Source of the DNA: Paracoccus albicereus
GTDB taxonomy: Bacteria > Pseudomonadota > Alphaproteobacteria > Rhodobacterales > Rhodobacteraceae
NCBI RefSeq assembly: GCF_024359525.1
Contig: NZ_JAKZEU010000001.1
Coordinates: 310,001-374,000, forward strand
Direction: 5' to 3'
Length of the DNA stretch: 64,000 bases
Shown: positions 43,443 through 52,238 of the stretch, piece by piece
Layout: each line of letters opens with the position of its first letter
Position numbering within the stretch: position 1 is the stretch's first letter
Made by a program: the position numbers and the translations under genes
Notes under the pieces: generated by a model
The model's input: the letters and a program-made list of their open reading frames with translations, nothing else
Databases searched by the model: none
What the model was told of the DNA's origin: nothing

Positions 43443-44407
43443 GCGGCCTCTTGCGTCGGAAGATATTCGGGATCGAGCGCGAAGCGAGCCGCCTCGACCA
43501 TCGTATCGGGGTCGAGATCGGAGGCAGGTGCTAGGGCGGCCATCCAGCCAAGCCGTCCGGCCTGCCCCAGGCTGGTCTGACCGATCTCGGTCGCGGGCAG
43601 CGACAGGGCCACCTCGACCACCATCGAACGTCCGAGGTACCAGAAAACGATGTCCGCCAGGCGTTGATAGCCAGGCTGGCCGGGCAGGTAGCGTCCGTAT
43701 TCCTCCAGCGAGCGGGCCGACAGATGCAGCGCGATCTTGTCGTTCACTGACTGCACCCGGGCGCCCAGATACATGTCGCGGCCCAGCGAGCAGCCCTGCT
43801 GGCCGAGCGTGCTGGTATCGCCGGGCTCGAACTCCATCCACAGCGGCACATGTTCCTCGACCGAAACGGCGATCTGAAGATGCGTCTCGATCATCTGGCG
43901 CAGCCGAACGGGGCAGCGGACGCGGCCCCCGAACAGTGAAACCATCGGCAGACGCGCGATGTCGGGAAGACCGTCATGGTCACGGAAGGCAGGCGTGCCG
44001 ACGCCCGCGACCGCCGCGACATAGCGGTTGAAGCGATCCTCGGTCGGATGATCGTATTGCGTGATCGCGTGGCTGTCGGACCACGCCCTGAAGAACAACT
44101 GCAGAAAGCGAGTCGCCAGCAGGTCGGTGAAGGCCACGAAGCTGTCGTCGCCGCCTTCAAGCCAGCGCGCGACCTCTTCAGTCGTGTTCAGCGGAAGCGG
44201 CCCCTGCGGCCCGAAAAGACCCAGGACCTGCGCGCGCAGCGCATCGGCGCGAGGCGGCGCGAAGTCGCCCGCCGGAAAGGCAAGCGACGGGTCCTGCCCG
44301 ATCCGCACCGTTTCATCCGATAGCCGCCGGTTGCGTCCGATCGGCGGTTTGTCGGGCGCGGCGCGTTCCAGATCGCGCAGCAGGGAGAGGAAGCCCTGCC
44401 CGCTCAC
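43439..44407 (-). CDS. tssG: Type VI secretion baseplate subunit TssG
   Basis: 322 aa. Recognisable TssG features are the N-terminal FLSLLRDLERAAPDKPPIGRNRR, EVARWLEGGDD, LFFRAWSDSHAI and PVRLRQMIETHLQIAVSVEEHVPLWMEF. TssG builds the baseplate wedge with TssE, TssF and TssK. Its start overlaps the tssF stop and its stop overlaps clpV, so all three are translationally coupled. TssK, normally in the same wedge, is not encoded in the window. Confidence 0.93.
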   Translation of the reverse strand: MSGQGFLSLLRDLERAAPDKPPIGRNRRLSDETVRIGQDPSLAFPAGDFAPPRADALRAQVLGLFGPQGPLPLNTTEEVARWLEGGDDSFVAFTDLLATRFLQLFFRAWSDSHAITQYDHPTEDRFNRYVAAVAGVGTPAFRDHDGLPDIARLPMVSLFGGRVRCPVRLRQMIETHLQIAVSVEEHVPLWMEFEPGDTSTLGQQGCSLGRDMYLGARVQSVNDKIALHLSARSLEEYGRYLPGQPGYQRLADIVFWYLGRSMVVEVALSLPATEIGQTSLGQAGRLGWMAALAPASDLDPDTMVEAARFALDPEYLPTQEAA

Positions 44408-46317
44408 AACAGCGCTCCCGACCCGGTGCGCGGCGGCCAGCGCATGACCTCACCCCGTTGCTGGCTGATCGTCACCGACCGCGTGAAACTGTTCACGCTG
44501 GCATATTCAGCGAAGAAACGGTCCAGAACGGCGGCGAGCAGGATCATCCCGCTGCCCTCGAATGCGGTCTCATCGAAGGTCACGGCGATTTCCAGGCCGC
44601 GGGCCGGAAAATAGCCGTCGGCGCGGCGGATCGAGCGGACGACGGGCCGGGTCTTCAGTTCGATGATGCCCTGAATCTGCGTTTCGGTGATCGTGTCCGA
44701 CAAATCCGCGAACAGGCTCAGCAATTCGCGCAGCGCGGCCGCGCCATCCCGACCAGGACGATCGTCCAGCCCGAAATGGTTCAGCGACAGGTAGGAGATC
44801 AGGCGCCAATAGACGTCGCCCTGCACGGCGCGATGTGGCGCGGCGCGGTCGATGTCCAGCATCGACTCGCGCGGCGGCGTGGGTCCAGCGACACAGGCCA
44901 GCGCCACGGTCGTGTCGCGCGCCAGATGGAAATCATCGGTGCCACCCGCGATCGGCAGGTATTCAGGCAGGTGGCGATTGGAACAGAGCGTCCGGATCTG
45001 CAGCCGCTGCGCGCGAATGCCGCCGTCCTCTGCCGGTGGTTCATAAAGCGCGACGTAGGTTTCGGTGCCGCGATAGCGGTGACGCAACCCGAAGCGACGT
45101 TCCTGCGGGGTCAGCCGCCGCGGCTTGCGCCGGGCTGTGTAGTACAGCGCCTGGCGCGGCGCGGTCTGACCGTCGGGCAGCGCGTAGAGGGGGCGGACAG
45201 GGACTTTCCCCGCACCGCTGTCGTAATGCGCGAAGACGCCAGTGATCCGTTGAACCTCGTAATGGGTCAGCGGGCTGGAATCTGGTGTGACGACGAATTC
45301 ATGGCGCTTCGGGTCAAGCCTGATCTGGCTTGCCGTTTCCTCGAACAGGTTGATGGCGGGGGCGCAGTTCAGCCGCGCGTGACCGCGCCCGACGCGAGCA
45401 GCCAGCCGTTCATCGCTGCGCCGGAATTCCAGCACCAGGTCGCATTCCTGCGCAGTGATCCGCGTCATCAGCGGGCCGAGACCGGTCAGCCGCAGACCCA
45501 GATACTTGCGCGGAAAGACGAACGCCTCGCGCAGTTCCGCGAAACCGTCGAACAGCCGCGTGTCGCGCGAGAACAGCCGTTCGTCACGGCCAAAGCCGAT
45601 CTGTTCGATCTGGTCGGGTGCCAGTCGCAGAAAGACGGGATCGCCGTTCTGGTCCAGCCAGCGAAGGCTAGCCCGCAATCGGTCGCAGTGGATCTGTTCG
45701 TAAAGCGGCACCGCATGGGCCATGTCGCCAGTCAAGTGGATGATCAGGCTGTCGGGTCGCAGATCGGCCAAAGTCCCCTTGGTGGTTCGCGCGATCGCAA
45801 TCTGCAGGCCGGCCTTGGTCGCGGGATCGGGGTCCTGCCCCAGGGCGCCCAGCGGGCCGGGTCCGGCAAGATAGGTGATGTCGCCGATCGCCAGCGGCCG
45901 CAGCGTCAGCGAGGCCGCCAGTGCAAAGCGACAGGCGACGCGTCCGTCCGTGTCCGAGAAACGCGCGTCGAGATAATCACCCGCCGCGAATTCGCGCGGC
46001 TCGTCCGTGTCGCGACCTTCGGCGGGGGGTTGCGCCTGGACAAGCATCACGGATGGCGTCGGCGCCAGGGCGTCCGGGAAGATCTGTTCCAGCAGTTCGG
46101 TGGTGAAGGTGCGGAATTCCTCGTCCAGCTTCAGCTGCACACGCGCGGCAAGGAAAGCCGTCCCTTCCAGCAGACCTGCAACCGCGGGATCCGTGTTGTC
46201 ACGCAGCAGGCCGCCCAAACGGTCGGCGATGCCCGGATATTCGGCTGCAAATTCGGCCGATCGTTCGTAAAGCAGCGCAAGTTCGCGGTTGTAGGCGTCG
46301 CGAAAGGCCTTCTTCAT
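44404..46317 (-). CDS. tssF: Type VI secretion baseplate subunit TssF
   Basis: 637 aa. The N-terminus FRDAYNRELALLYERSAEFAAEYPGIADRLGG is the classic TssF opening, followed by DPAVAGLLEGTAFLAARVQLKLDEEFRTFTTELLEQIFP. The C-terminal FAEYASVNSFTRSVTISQQRGEVMRWPPR is equally characteristic. It forms the baseplate wedge with TssG and resembles phage T4 gp6. It starts 10 bp after tssE and overlaps tssG by 4 bp. Confidence 0.96.
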   Translation of the reverse strand: MKKAFRDAYNRELALLYERSAEFAAEYPGIADRLGGLLRDNTDPAVAGLLEGTAFLAARVQLKLDEEFRTFTTELLEQIFPDALAPTPSVMLVQAQPPAEGRDTDEPREFAAGDYLDARFSDTDGRVACRFALAASLTLRPLAIGDITYLAGPGPLGALGQDPDPATKAGLQIAIARTTKGTLADLRPDSLIIHLTGDMAHAVPLYEQIHCDRLRASLRWLDQNGDPVFLRLAPDQIEQIGFGRDERLFSRDTRLFDGFAELREAFVFPRKYLGLRLTGLGPLMTRITAQECDLVLEFRRSDERLAARVGRGHARLNCAPAINLFEETASQIRLDPKRHEFVVTPDSSPLTHYEVQRITGVFAHYDSGAGKVPVRPLYALPDGQTAPRQALYYTARRKPRRLTPQERRFGLRHRYRGTETYVALYEPPAEDGGIRAQRLQIRTLCSNRHLPEYLPIAGGTDDFHLARDTTVALACVAGPTPPRESMLDIDRAAPHRAVQGDVYWRLISYLSLNHFGLDDRPGRDGAAALRELLSLFADLSDTITETQIQGIIELKTRPVVRSIRRADGYFPARGLEIAVTFDETAFEGSGMILLAAVLDRFFAEYASVNSFTRSVTISQQRGEVMRWPPRTGSGALL

Positions 46318-46327
46318 CGTTCCGCCC

Positions 46328-46903
46328 TCACCGGACGGACTCGGCGGGCAACATGCGCAGCTTGCCCGCGCCCATGTCCACCTCTGCCACGAAGTCCATC
46401 GGGATGTCGGCAGGTGAGGCGATCATCTCGGCCACGATGTCGAAGAATAGGCGCTGATCGGACTGACTGCTGCGGTCAGTCGCGCGCACCTCGATCGTCC
46501 GGGGATTGAGCCTCGTTTCGTGACGGATCAGCGTTTCGCGGATCGCCTCCGCGATGCGCCGTGCGGTCTCGTTGCTGCGCGTCAGGCTGGACAGGTCACG
46601 GAAGCCGTAATTGATCACCGACCGCTCGACATAGGGCGCATCGCCAAGGTCGATCGCGGCGTCGAGCCGCACGGTGTTCAGAAGACTCGCGATGTCCAGC
46701 GCAAGATCGCGGCGAAGGCTTGCCTCATCACTGCCCTCTCGGCTGGCGCGACGGCGGGCCGAGATCATCCGCGCATCACCCTGGCGCTGGCTTGCGGGCG
46801 CGGCGTCGCGCGCATCGCCCGCCGCAGCAGCGGCGCGGAAGATCTGCAGAACCGACATGCGGCGATCCCGGATCAGGCGGTCACTTGGATCAGTGGAGGG
46901 CAT
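46328..46903 (-). CDS. tssE: Type VI secretion baseplate subunit TssE (gp25-like)
   Basis: 191 aa. The gp25/lysozyme-like core starts near residue 65: LRRDLALDIASLLNTVRLDAAIDLGDAPYVERSVINYGFRDL, and continues through IAEAIRETLIRHETRLNPRTIEV. The N-terminal 60 residues are polar and longer than usual. TssE helps start sheath polymerisation. It lies 84 bp downstream of hcp and 10 bp before tssF. Confidence 0.93.
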   Translation of the reverse strand: MPSTDPSDRLIRDRRMSVLQIFRAAAAAGDARDAAPASQRQGDARMISARRRASREGSDEASLRRDLALDIASLLNTVRLDAAIDLGDAPYVERSVINYGFRDLSSLTRSNETARRIAEAIRETLIRHETRLNPRTIEVRATDRSSQSDQRLFFDIVAEMIASPADIPMDFVAEVDMGAGKLRMLPAESVR

Positions 46904-46987
46904 GAGCGCTGATGGTGCAAAGGCCCCGGCGCGGGTTCAGCGCCGCGCCGGGGCCATGACATGCGGAACCGCAAGGATCCCGACGGA

Positions 46988-47485
46988 TCAGGCGTTCCAT
47001 TCCTTGTTCTCGGCGATGTCCCAACCGGCCATCGTTTCGGCACCCGCCGCGCCGGACTCCTCCTGCAGCGTGTAGACGACTTCGAACTTGCGGAAGTTCA
47101 GCGTCAGAGTTTCCTGGATCCGGTCCAGACCATCCTTCTGACCACCGGTATTGTAGCTGGTGATCATGATGTTCTGCAGCTTGATGCGGAAATACTCGAC
47201 CGGCGCCCCGCCGCCCGATTTCCGCACGATCAGTTCGCCGTTCTCGATATGCTCACCCGAGGTGCAACGCTTGATCAGATCGTTCGAGGCGAGATCGACG
47301 TATTTCGTCAGCGTGATATCGGAGACGTTCACTTTCCCGCCGCCGCCGCCTTTGCCCAGGTGGGTCGTGCCGGACTGGGTCAGACCCCAGGACCAGGCAA
47401 GCACGTCGATATTGTCGCGGTGACGATCATCTTGGGACTCGCCCTTGATGTTGTTGGAAAGCTTCAGAAAGATATCAACAGCCAT
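46988..47485 (-). CDS. hcp: Type VI secretion tube protein Hcp (TssD)
   Basis: 165 aa. MAVDIFLKLSNNIKGES, IDVLAWSWGLTQSG, SDITLTKYVDLASNDLIKRC and NIMITSYNTGGQKDGLDRIQETLTLNF are the standard Hcp motifs. Hcp hexamers stack to make the inner tube and are secreted. It is preceded by a strong AGGAGA site and by a hairpin in the tssC-hcp gap, fitting the high, separate expression typical of Hcp. No effector gene follows it. Confidence 0.97.
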   Translation of the reverse strand: MAVDIFLKLSNNIKGESQDDRHRDNIDVLAWSWGLTQSGTTHLGKGGGGGKVNVSDITLTKYVDLASNDLIKRCTSGEHIENGELIVRKSGGGAPVEYFRIKLQNIMITSYNTGGQKDGLDRIQETLTLNFRKFEVVYTLQEESGAAGAETMAGWDIAENKEWNA

Positions 47486-47529
47486 AGCGATTTCTCCTGT
47501 GTCTTCAGCTGTGCGTCAATTCCGTGCAG

Positions 47530-47548
47530 CCGTCGCGACGTGCGACGG
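47530..47548 (-). repeat. Hairpin in the tssC-hcp intergenic gap
   Basis: Bases 47530-47536 (CCGTCGC) pair with 47542-47548 (GCGACGG) around a 5-base loop, 45 bp upstream of the hcp start. On the transcribed strand no T-run follows, so it is not a full terminator. It may be a processing or stability element that lets hcp accumulate above its operon neighbours. Confidence 0.5.
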
Positions 47549-47559
47549 TTGCCTTTTCG

Positions 47560-49050
47560 TCAATTGCCCTTCGGCAGCTTGGACACGAGGCTCATCCCGA
47601 TATCCATTCCCTCAAGCTGGAAATGCGGCTTCAGATAGAACTTGCCGACATAGTAGCCCGGATTTTCCTCGTCCTCGACGACCTCGACCTTGGCGCCCGC
47701 CAGCGGTTTCTTGGCCTTTTCGCGCTCGCTCGCGCTTTCGGGATTGCCCGAGACATACTTGTTCACCCAGGTCTGCAGCTGTGTCTGCAGTTGCAGACGA
47801 TCGGGGTTCTGGCCGATCTTGTCGCGAACCATAACCTTCAGGTAGTGACTGAAGCGTGACACGGCGAAGATGTAGGGCAGACGCGACGACATGTTGTCGG
47901 AAGCTGTCGCCATGTCATCCGTGTACTTCTTCGGACGATACAGCGTCTGCGCGCCGATGAAGGCAGCCTTGTCGGTATGCTTGCGGTGGATCAGCCCGAT
48001 CAGGCCCGCTTTCGACAATTCGCCTTCACGCCGATCGGTGATCGACACTTCGGTCGGGCATTTCAGGTCTTTCGAGCCGTCGCCCGTGTCGAAAGCGTGG
48101 GTCGGCAGATTCAGAACCTCGCCGCCTGACTGAACGCCGCGGATCTGGACCGTCCAGCCGTATTCCTTGTGCGCGCGGTTGATGTTCACCGCCATCGCAT
48201 GGGCCGCGTTCATCCAGGCGTATTGCCGGCCGTCATGACCATCGGTCTCTTCCTCAAAATCGAATTCCGGGACGACCGAATTGCTGTTCTGGCCATAGGG
48301 TTCGCGCGACAGGACGCGCGGCAGGGTCAGCGCGATGTAGCGGCTGTCCTCGCTGTCGCGAAGGCTGTTCCACGCAGCGTAATCCGGCGTGTCGAAGATT
48401 TCCGACAGATCGGGCGGGGTGCCGATCTCGTTCCAGCTGTCCATGCCCAGAAGTTCGGGCGCGGCCGAGCTGATGAACGGCGCGTGAGCCGCTGCAGCGA
48501 CCTTGCCGATCGCTCGCAACAATCCGACATCGGCGGTCGACTGATCGAAATAGTAGTCGCCGATGATCGCACCGAAGGGCTTGCCGCCCAGCGTACCGAA
48601 TTCCTGTTCGTAGATCTTCAGGTGCAGCGGCGACTTGTCCCATTTCGCCCCCGGATAGCGACGCATCATCGCCGCCAGTTCCTGTTTCGAGGCGTTGAGC
48701 ACCTTGACCCGAAGGCTGGCATCGGTTTCCGAATTGTTGACCGTGTAAGCAAGACCGCGCCACGAAGCTTCCAGTTTCTGGAATTCCTCGTCATGCATGA
48801 TCGCGTTCAATTGGTCGGTCAGCTTGCGGTCCATCCGGGCCAGCATCGAGGTGACCGTGTCGATCACATCCTCGCCGATCAGCGACTGGTCGGCCAGCGC
48901 CTCGTCCACCAGCGCCGCGACGGCGTTGTCGACCTCTTTGGCGGCGACTTCCGTGCGCGGCTTGATGGTCTGGCGCAGAATGTCGGAGAATTCGTCGAGT
49001 TCGCCCAGATCGCGGGTCGCGTCGCCCTGACGTTGCGTGTTCTCGGCCAT
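47560..49050 (-). CDS. tssC: Type VI secretion sheath protein TssC
   Basis: 496 aa from ATG 49050, which overlaps the tssB stop by one base (TGATG); a GTG one codon upstream is an alternative. Sheath motifs are FQKLEASWRGLAYTVNNSETD, FGAIIGDYYFD, DVGLLRAIGKVAAAAHAPFISSAAPELLG and the C-terminal GFYLKPHFQLEGMD-like segment. TssC forms the contractile sheath with TssB around Hcp. The C-terminal SLVSKLPKG is typical. Confidence 0.97.
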   Translation of the reverse strand: MAENTQRQGDATRDLGELDEFSDILRQTIKPRTEVAAKEVDNAVAALVDEALADQSLIGEDVIDTVTSMLARMDRKLTDQLNAIMHDEEFQKLEASWRGLAYTVNNSETDASLRVKVLNASKQELAAMMRRYPGAKWDKSPLHLKIYEQEFGTLGGKPFGAIIGDYYFDQSTADVGLLRAIGKVAAAAHAPFISSAAPELLGMDSWNEIGTPPDLSEIFDTPDYAAWNSLRDSEDSRYIALTLPRVLSREPYGQNSNSVVPEFDFEEETDGHDGRQYAWMNAAHAMAVNINRAHKEYGWTVQIRGVQSGGEVLNLPTHAFDTGDGSKDLKCPTEVSITDRREGELSKAGLIGLIHRKHTDKAAFIGAQTLYRPKKYTDDMATASDNMSSRLPYIFAVSRFSHYLKVMVRDKIGQNPDRLQLQTQLQTWVNKYVSGNPESASEREKAKKPLAGAKVEVVEDEENPGYYVGKFYLKPHFQLEGMDIGMSLVSKLPKGN

Positions 49051-49574
49051 CACTCGTCCTCCGCCGTGCTGGACTTCGCCTTTTCACGCTCGGCCAGCGC
49101 GGCCATCAGTTCGGGATCGTTCAGCAATTGCCGGATCTGGTCCTGAGCCTTGGGTTTGCTGCTGAGATAACGCTGGAGATTGGCGAGGTGTTCACGCGCC
49201 TCCAGCAATTTCTTCAGGGCCGGGACCTGGCGCGCGATGGCGGCGGGTTCGAAGTCGGCCATCTTGGTGAATTCCAGCGATACCCCGACACGCTGACCGT
49301 CCTCGCCACCCAGCCGGTTCTCGACGTGGGTCGACAAGGCAGGTGCGATGCTGGCCATGTACTCGTCCAGCGACGCCGCCGTCACATCGACGAAGTCACG
49401 CTCTTCCATCGGCGCCTTATCGACCTTCGAGGCGTTGCCCGACAGGTCCGACAACACACCCATCACGAAGGGCAGTTCGACCATCTTCTCGCTGTCGTAG
49501 GGATCCTCGTACGAGATGTTCACGCGCGGCGGGCGATTTCTCTTGATGAAATCCGTGGCTTTGTCAGCGGCCAT
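49050..49574 (-). CDS. tssB: Type VI secretion sheath protein TssB
   Basis: 174 aa. NRPPRVNISYEDPYDSEKMVELPFVMGVLSDLSGN is the classic TssB start, followed by ERDFVDVTAASLDEYMASIAPAL and the ClpV-binding C-terminal region LLNDPELMAALAE. It is preceded by CAGGAG 7 nt before the start. A 111-bp gap separates it from tssA upstream, so a local promoter is possible, although no clear -35/-10 pair was found. Confidence 0.97.
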   Translation of the reverse strand: MAADKATDFIKRNRPPRVNISYEDPYDSEKMVELPFVMGVLSDLSGNASKVDKAPMEERDFVDVTAASLDEYMASIAPALSTHVENRLGGEDGQRVGVSLEFTKMADFEPAAIARQVPALKKLLEAREHLANLQRYLSSKPKAQDQIRQLLNDPELMAALAEREKAKSSTAEDE

Positions 49575-49685
49575 TACAGAACTCCTGGACGATCATCGGG
49601 ACGAAACGCGCAAATGCCGGTGGAGTCAACAAGCGCGGGCTATGCTTTAACGATAGGGCGGAATTCGGCCTTGATCTTCGGCACG

Positions 49686-51011
49686 TCATTCCGAGGTGGG
49701 TCGCGGAATAAGCTCGGCCACGATGGCCTGAAAACCCTTGTCCATCAAGCCGCGGGCGCGCGCCAACAGGATCGGGATCGGGCTTGCTGGTTCGACACGC
49801 TGGTAGAAGCTTTCGACGCCCAGCAGGATCGCGGCAAGCTGGCTGCGATCTGTCGGTTGCGACAGAGGGGCCGAGACATCCTCGACCGGCGGCTCCTCGA
49901 AACCACCCTCGACCGATTGCGACAGCGCGCGCAGACGATCCATCGGCAGCGAGAATCCGGTCTCGCGACCAAAGCTAATCACGGCCCGCCCCGCTTCGCC
50001 CGGCATCAGCACCTCCAGCGCCTCGATCAGCGGACGCCCGACCAAGAGGCGGGCTTGCGTGACCAGAAGAAGTGCGGGTGATGACGGTTCATTGCGGGCC
50101 AGCCAGCGTTCGGCGGCGGTCAGGGCCGCGCGGACGGCCGCGCGGTCGGCGATCGAGACCGCAGGCAGGGCCCCTGCTCCGGTTGCTGACGTTGCTGGTT
50201 CCGGCTGATCCTGATCCGTTTCGATCGCAGCAGGCTGCGACACGGTTGCCCGGGACAGGTCTGGCTGCGCCTTGGCGATCAGATCCAGCATCGCGGCAAG
50301 CGTGACCTGTGTATCCTGAAACGCGGGACGGATCCGTCCGCCTTCCTCGCTGCCCGACAATTGCGCGATGTCGGCCAGCGCGTCGGCCGCCTGTGACAAA
50401 GCCGCATGGGTCCGCTCGATCGAAGCGCGATGGGCGGCACCGGACAGCGCCGACAGGACAGCGTCCCGGTCCGGCACCTCTTCGCCCGCTCGTGGCTGCG
50501 CCTGACCCTGCGCGATCATCATCCGGCGCCACGTCGCGTCGGCGCGACCGTTCAGCGCAAGGTGCTGCAGCGGCATGATGATGGCGGTCACCGACCCGAG
50601 CGCATCCAGCGCAGCGCGCCGATCGGACAGGGCCGAGGCAGGTGTCGGATGAACCGACGCACCGTGCGCTCGCATCAGCGCCGCAACGACAACCAACGTA
50701 TCGGCAAAATCGGCCGGTCGAGCGGCGAGGATCTGGAACCGAGCGAGCAGGGACAGCAACCGCAGGTCGCGCGAACGACGCAGAAGCGCGGTGATTGCCT
50801 GCGTCTCGGCCGACAGATTGATCGATTTCGGATCGAAGACACGGTCGATACTGCCCTCGACCCCTGCCATGCCGGGGATGACGTAGCGCTCGGGCAGCCG
50901 CGCCTCTGCCTCATAGTAATAGTCGGCGAAGGCCGGATCATCGTTGGCCGCAAGATCGGGCCCGCAGGGGGGCGCGTCGGGCAGAGGGTCGAGGATCCAG
51001 TCGAGAGTCAT
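49686..51011 (-). CDS. tssA: Type VI secretion cap/assembly protein TssA
   Basis: 441 aa from ATG 51011, 10 bp after tagH; the frame continues upstream to 51326 but only with Arg/Cys-rich antisense-like sequence. The N-terminal ImpA_N domain is evident in WILDPLPDAPPCGPDLAANDDPAFADYYYEAEARLPER and SRDLRLLSLLARFQILAARPADFADTLVVVAALM. The C-terminus (RVEPASPIPILLARARGLMDKGFQAIVAELIPR) is typical of the shorter TssA class. TssA coordinates baseplate and sheath assembly. Confidence 0.92.
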   Translation of the reverse strand: MTLDWILDPLPDAPPCGPDLAANDDPAFADYYYEAEARLPERYVIPGMAGVEGSIDRVFDPKSINLSAETQAITALLRRSRDLRLLSLLARFQILAARPADFADTLVVVAALMRAHGASVHPTPASALSDRRAALDALGSVTAIIMPLQHLALNGRADATWRRMMIAQGQAQPRAGEEVPDRDAVLSALSGAAHRASIERTHAALSQAADALADIAQLSGSEEGGRIRPAFQDTQVTLAAMLDLIAKAQPDLSRATVSQPAAIETDQDQPEPATSATGAGALPAVSIADRAAVRAALTAAERWLARNEPSSPALLLVTQARLLVGRPLIEALEVLMPGEAGRAVISFGRETGFSLPMDRLRALSQSVEGGFEEPPVEDVSAPLSQPTDRSQLAAILLGVESFYQRVEPASPIPILLARARGLMDKGFQAIVAELIPRPTSE

Positions 51012-51021
51012 GCCCGCTCCG

Positions 51022-52224
51022 CTATCTGCCGCCACGGCTGGCGCCCGGGTCGCCGCGACCCTCGACATCGCGGTAGACAGCCGCGAAATGATCGAGGAAT
51101 TCATCCAGCATTCCATTGTCGTGCCGCGCCGCCTTGGCGTCCCATCGTTCCACGAACAACTCCCACGCCTTGGCCTTGCGGTTGCCGCCAAGACGGCGGG
51201 TGTCCGCATCGGCCTCGATCCCTTCCGGGCTGAGGTCGGACAGCAATGCACCCAAAGCCGGCTGCAGCGCCGCGAACAATGCCGCCTGATGCAGGCGCAG
51301 GTCGCGCAGGGCCTCATCCAGCCCATCCGGCGCAGTCATGAAGCCGTCGCGCGGCTTCAGGAACAGCGCCTCGACCGCCTGCGCCGGGTCGGGGAGGAAC
51401 TTCAGCGGGTTGTTGTCGGTGGCCGCGCGCATGGTCCGTTCGCCCGTGCGCGCGAATTGCTTGGCGGCGGCGCGATCCTGCAGCGCCATCATGATCTGCT
51501 GCACGACGGAATGCATCGTCCGGCCCAACGCGGTCGCCAGCGCGCTTGCATCGACATCCCCGTACAGTTCCGGCGGCAGGCCGACCCCCTTGCAGAAAGC
51601 GCGGACGAAATCGGCATCGGGCGTGGGCTGGGACGGTGGCTTGACCCCTGTCGTCTCACGCGCAGACGAACCTGCCTGTGGCGCTGGCTGGACCGCGGCG
51701 GGCGACGGCCTTGGTGCACCGGTCGGAATGAAATCGCTGGCGAAATCATCCATCGGGCGCAGCGGCCGGGCGGGCAGCGGCTCCACCGGTTCGAACCCGC
51801 CGCCGATCGCCCAAGGGTCGTCATCCACGCGCGGCGCATGAGAGCGGTCGGGCAACGAGTCACTGCTGATCCGATGTGCTTCCCCGTCTCCACCGGAAGC
51901 CGCGCCTCCTTGACCAAACAGGGCTACGATCAGGTATTGCCCGACCTGAAAGCGATCGCCGTCCTGCAGGGGGTGCGGGCCGTCCATCCTATAGCGCTGA
52001 CCCTGCAGAAACGTCCCGTTGGTCGAGACGTCGCGCAACCACCATCCGCGAGCGTCGTGATAGACATCGAAATGATGGCCCGAAATGTGGCGGCTTGCAT
52101 CGGGAAGCACCCAATCCATCGCCCGCGAGCGTCCGCCAGACAGTCCGCTTTGCGGCACCACGATCCGCGATGGACCGCCATCGTCCATCGTCTGGTGGTT
52201 TTCGATCTGCAGGACAAGCGACAT
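51022..52224 (-). CDS. tagH: T6SS-associated FHA-domain protein TagH
   Basis: 400 aa from ATG 52224; a TTG at 52242 overlapping the upstream stop is possible. An FHA domain spans about 1-95: RIVVPQSGLSGGRS, ASRHISGHHFDVYHDARGWWLRDVSTNGTFLQGQ, with the conserved R, S-x-x-H and N-G residues that bind phosphothreonine. A Pro-rich linker follows, then the TagH C-terminal domain (FLKPRDGFMTAPDGLDEALRDLRLHQAALFAALQPALGALL). TagH proteins act in post-translational control of T6SS firing, usually with PpkA and PppA, whose genes are absent here. Confidence 0.9.
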   Translation of the reverse strand: MSLVLQIENHQTMDDGGPSRIVVPQSGLSGGRSRAMDWVLPDASRHISGHHFDVYHDARGWWLRDVSTNGTFLQGQRYRMDGPHPLQDGDRFQVGQYLIVALFGQGGAASGGDGEAHRISSDSLPDRSHAPRVDDDPWAIGGGFEPVEPLPARPLRPMDDFASDFIPTGAPRPSPAAVQPAPQAGSSARETTGVKPPSQPTPDADFVRAFCKGVGLPPELYGDVDASALATALGRTMHSVVQQIMMALQDRAAAKQFARTGERTMRAATDNNPLKFLPDPAQAVEALFLKPRDGFMTAPDGLDEALRDLRLHQAALFAALQPALGALLSDLSPEGIEADADTRRLGGNRKAKAWELFVERWDAKAARHDNGMLDEFLDHFAAVYRDVEGRGDPGASRGGR

Positions 52225-52238
52225 GGGCTGACGGGATC

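Noticed and set aside
43443-43841. N-terminal extension of clpV
   Set aside because: It overlaps tssG in another frame; the ATGA overlap at 43442 and family alignment set the start there.
44458-46509. Long open frame opposite tssF/tssE
   Set aside because: Spans two genes on the other strand and shows no domain; a composition artefact.
51012-51326. N-terminal extension of tssA
   Set aside because: It lies over tagH in another frame and is Arg/Cys rich; ImpA_N homology begins at ATG 51011.
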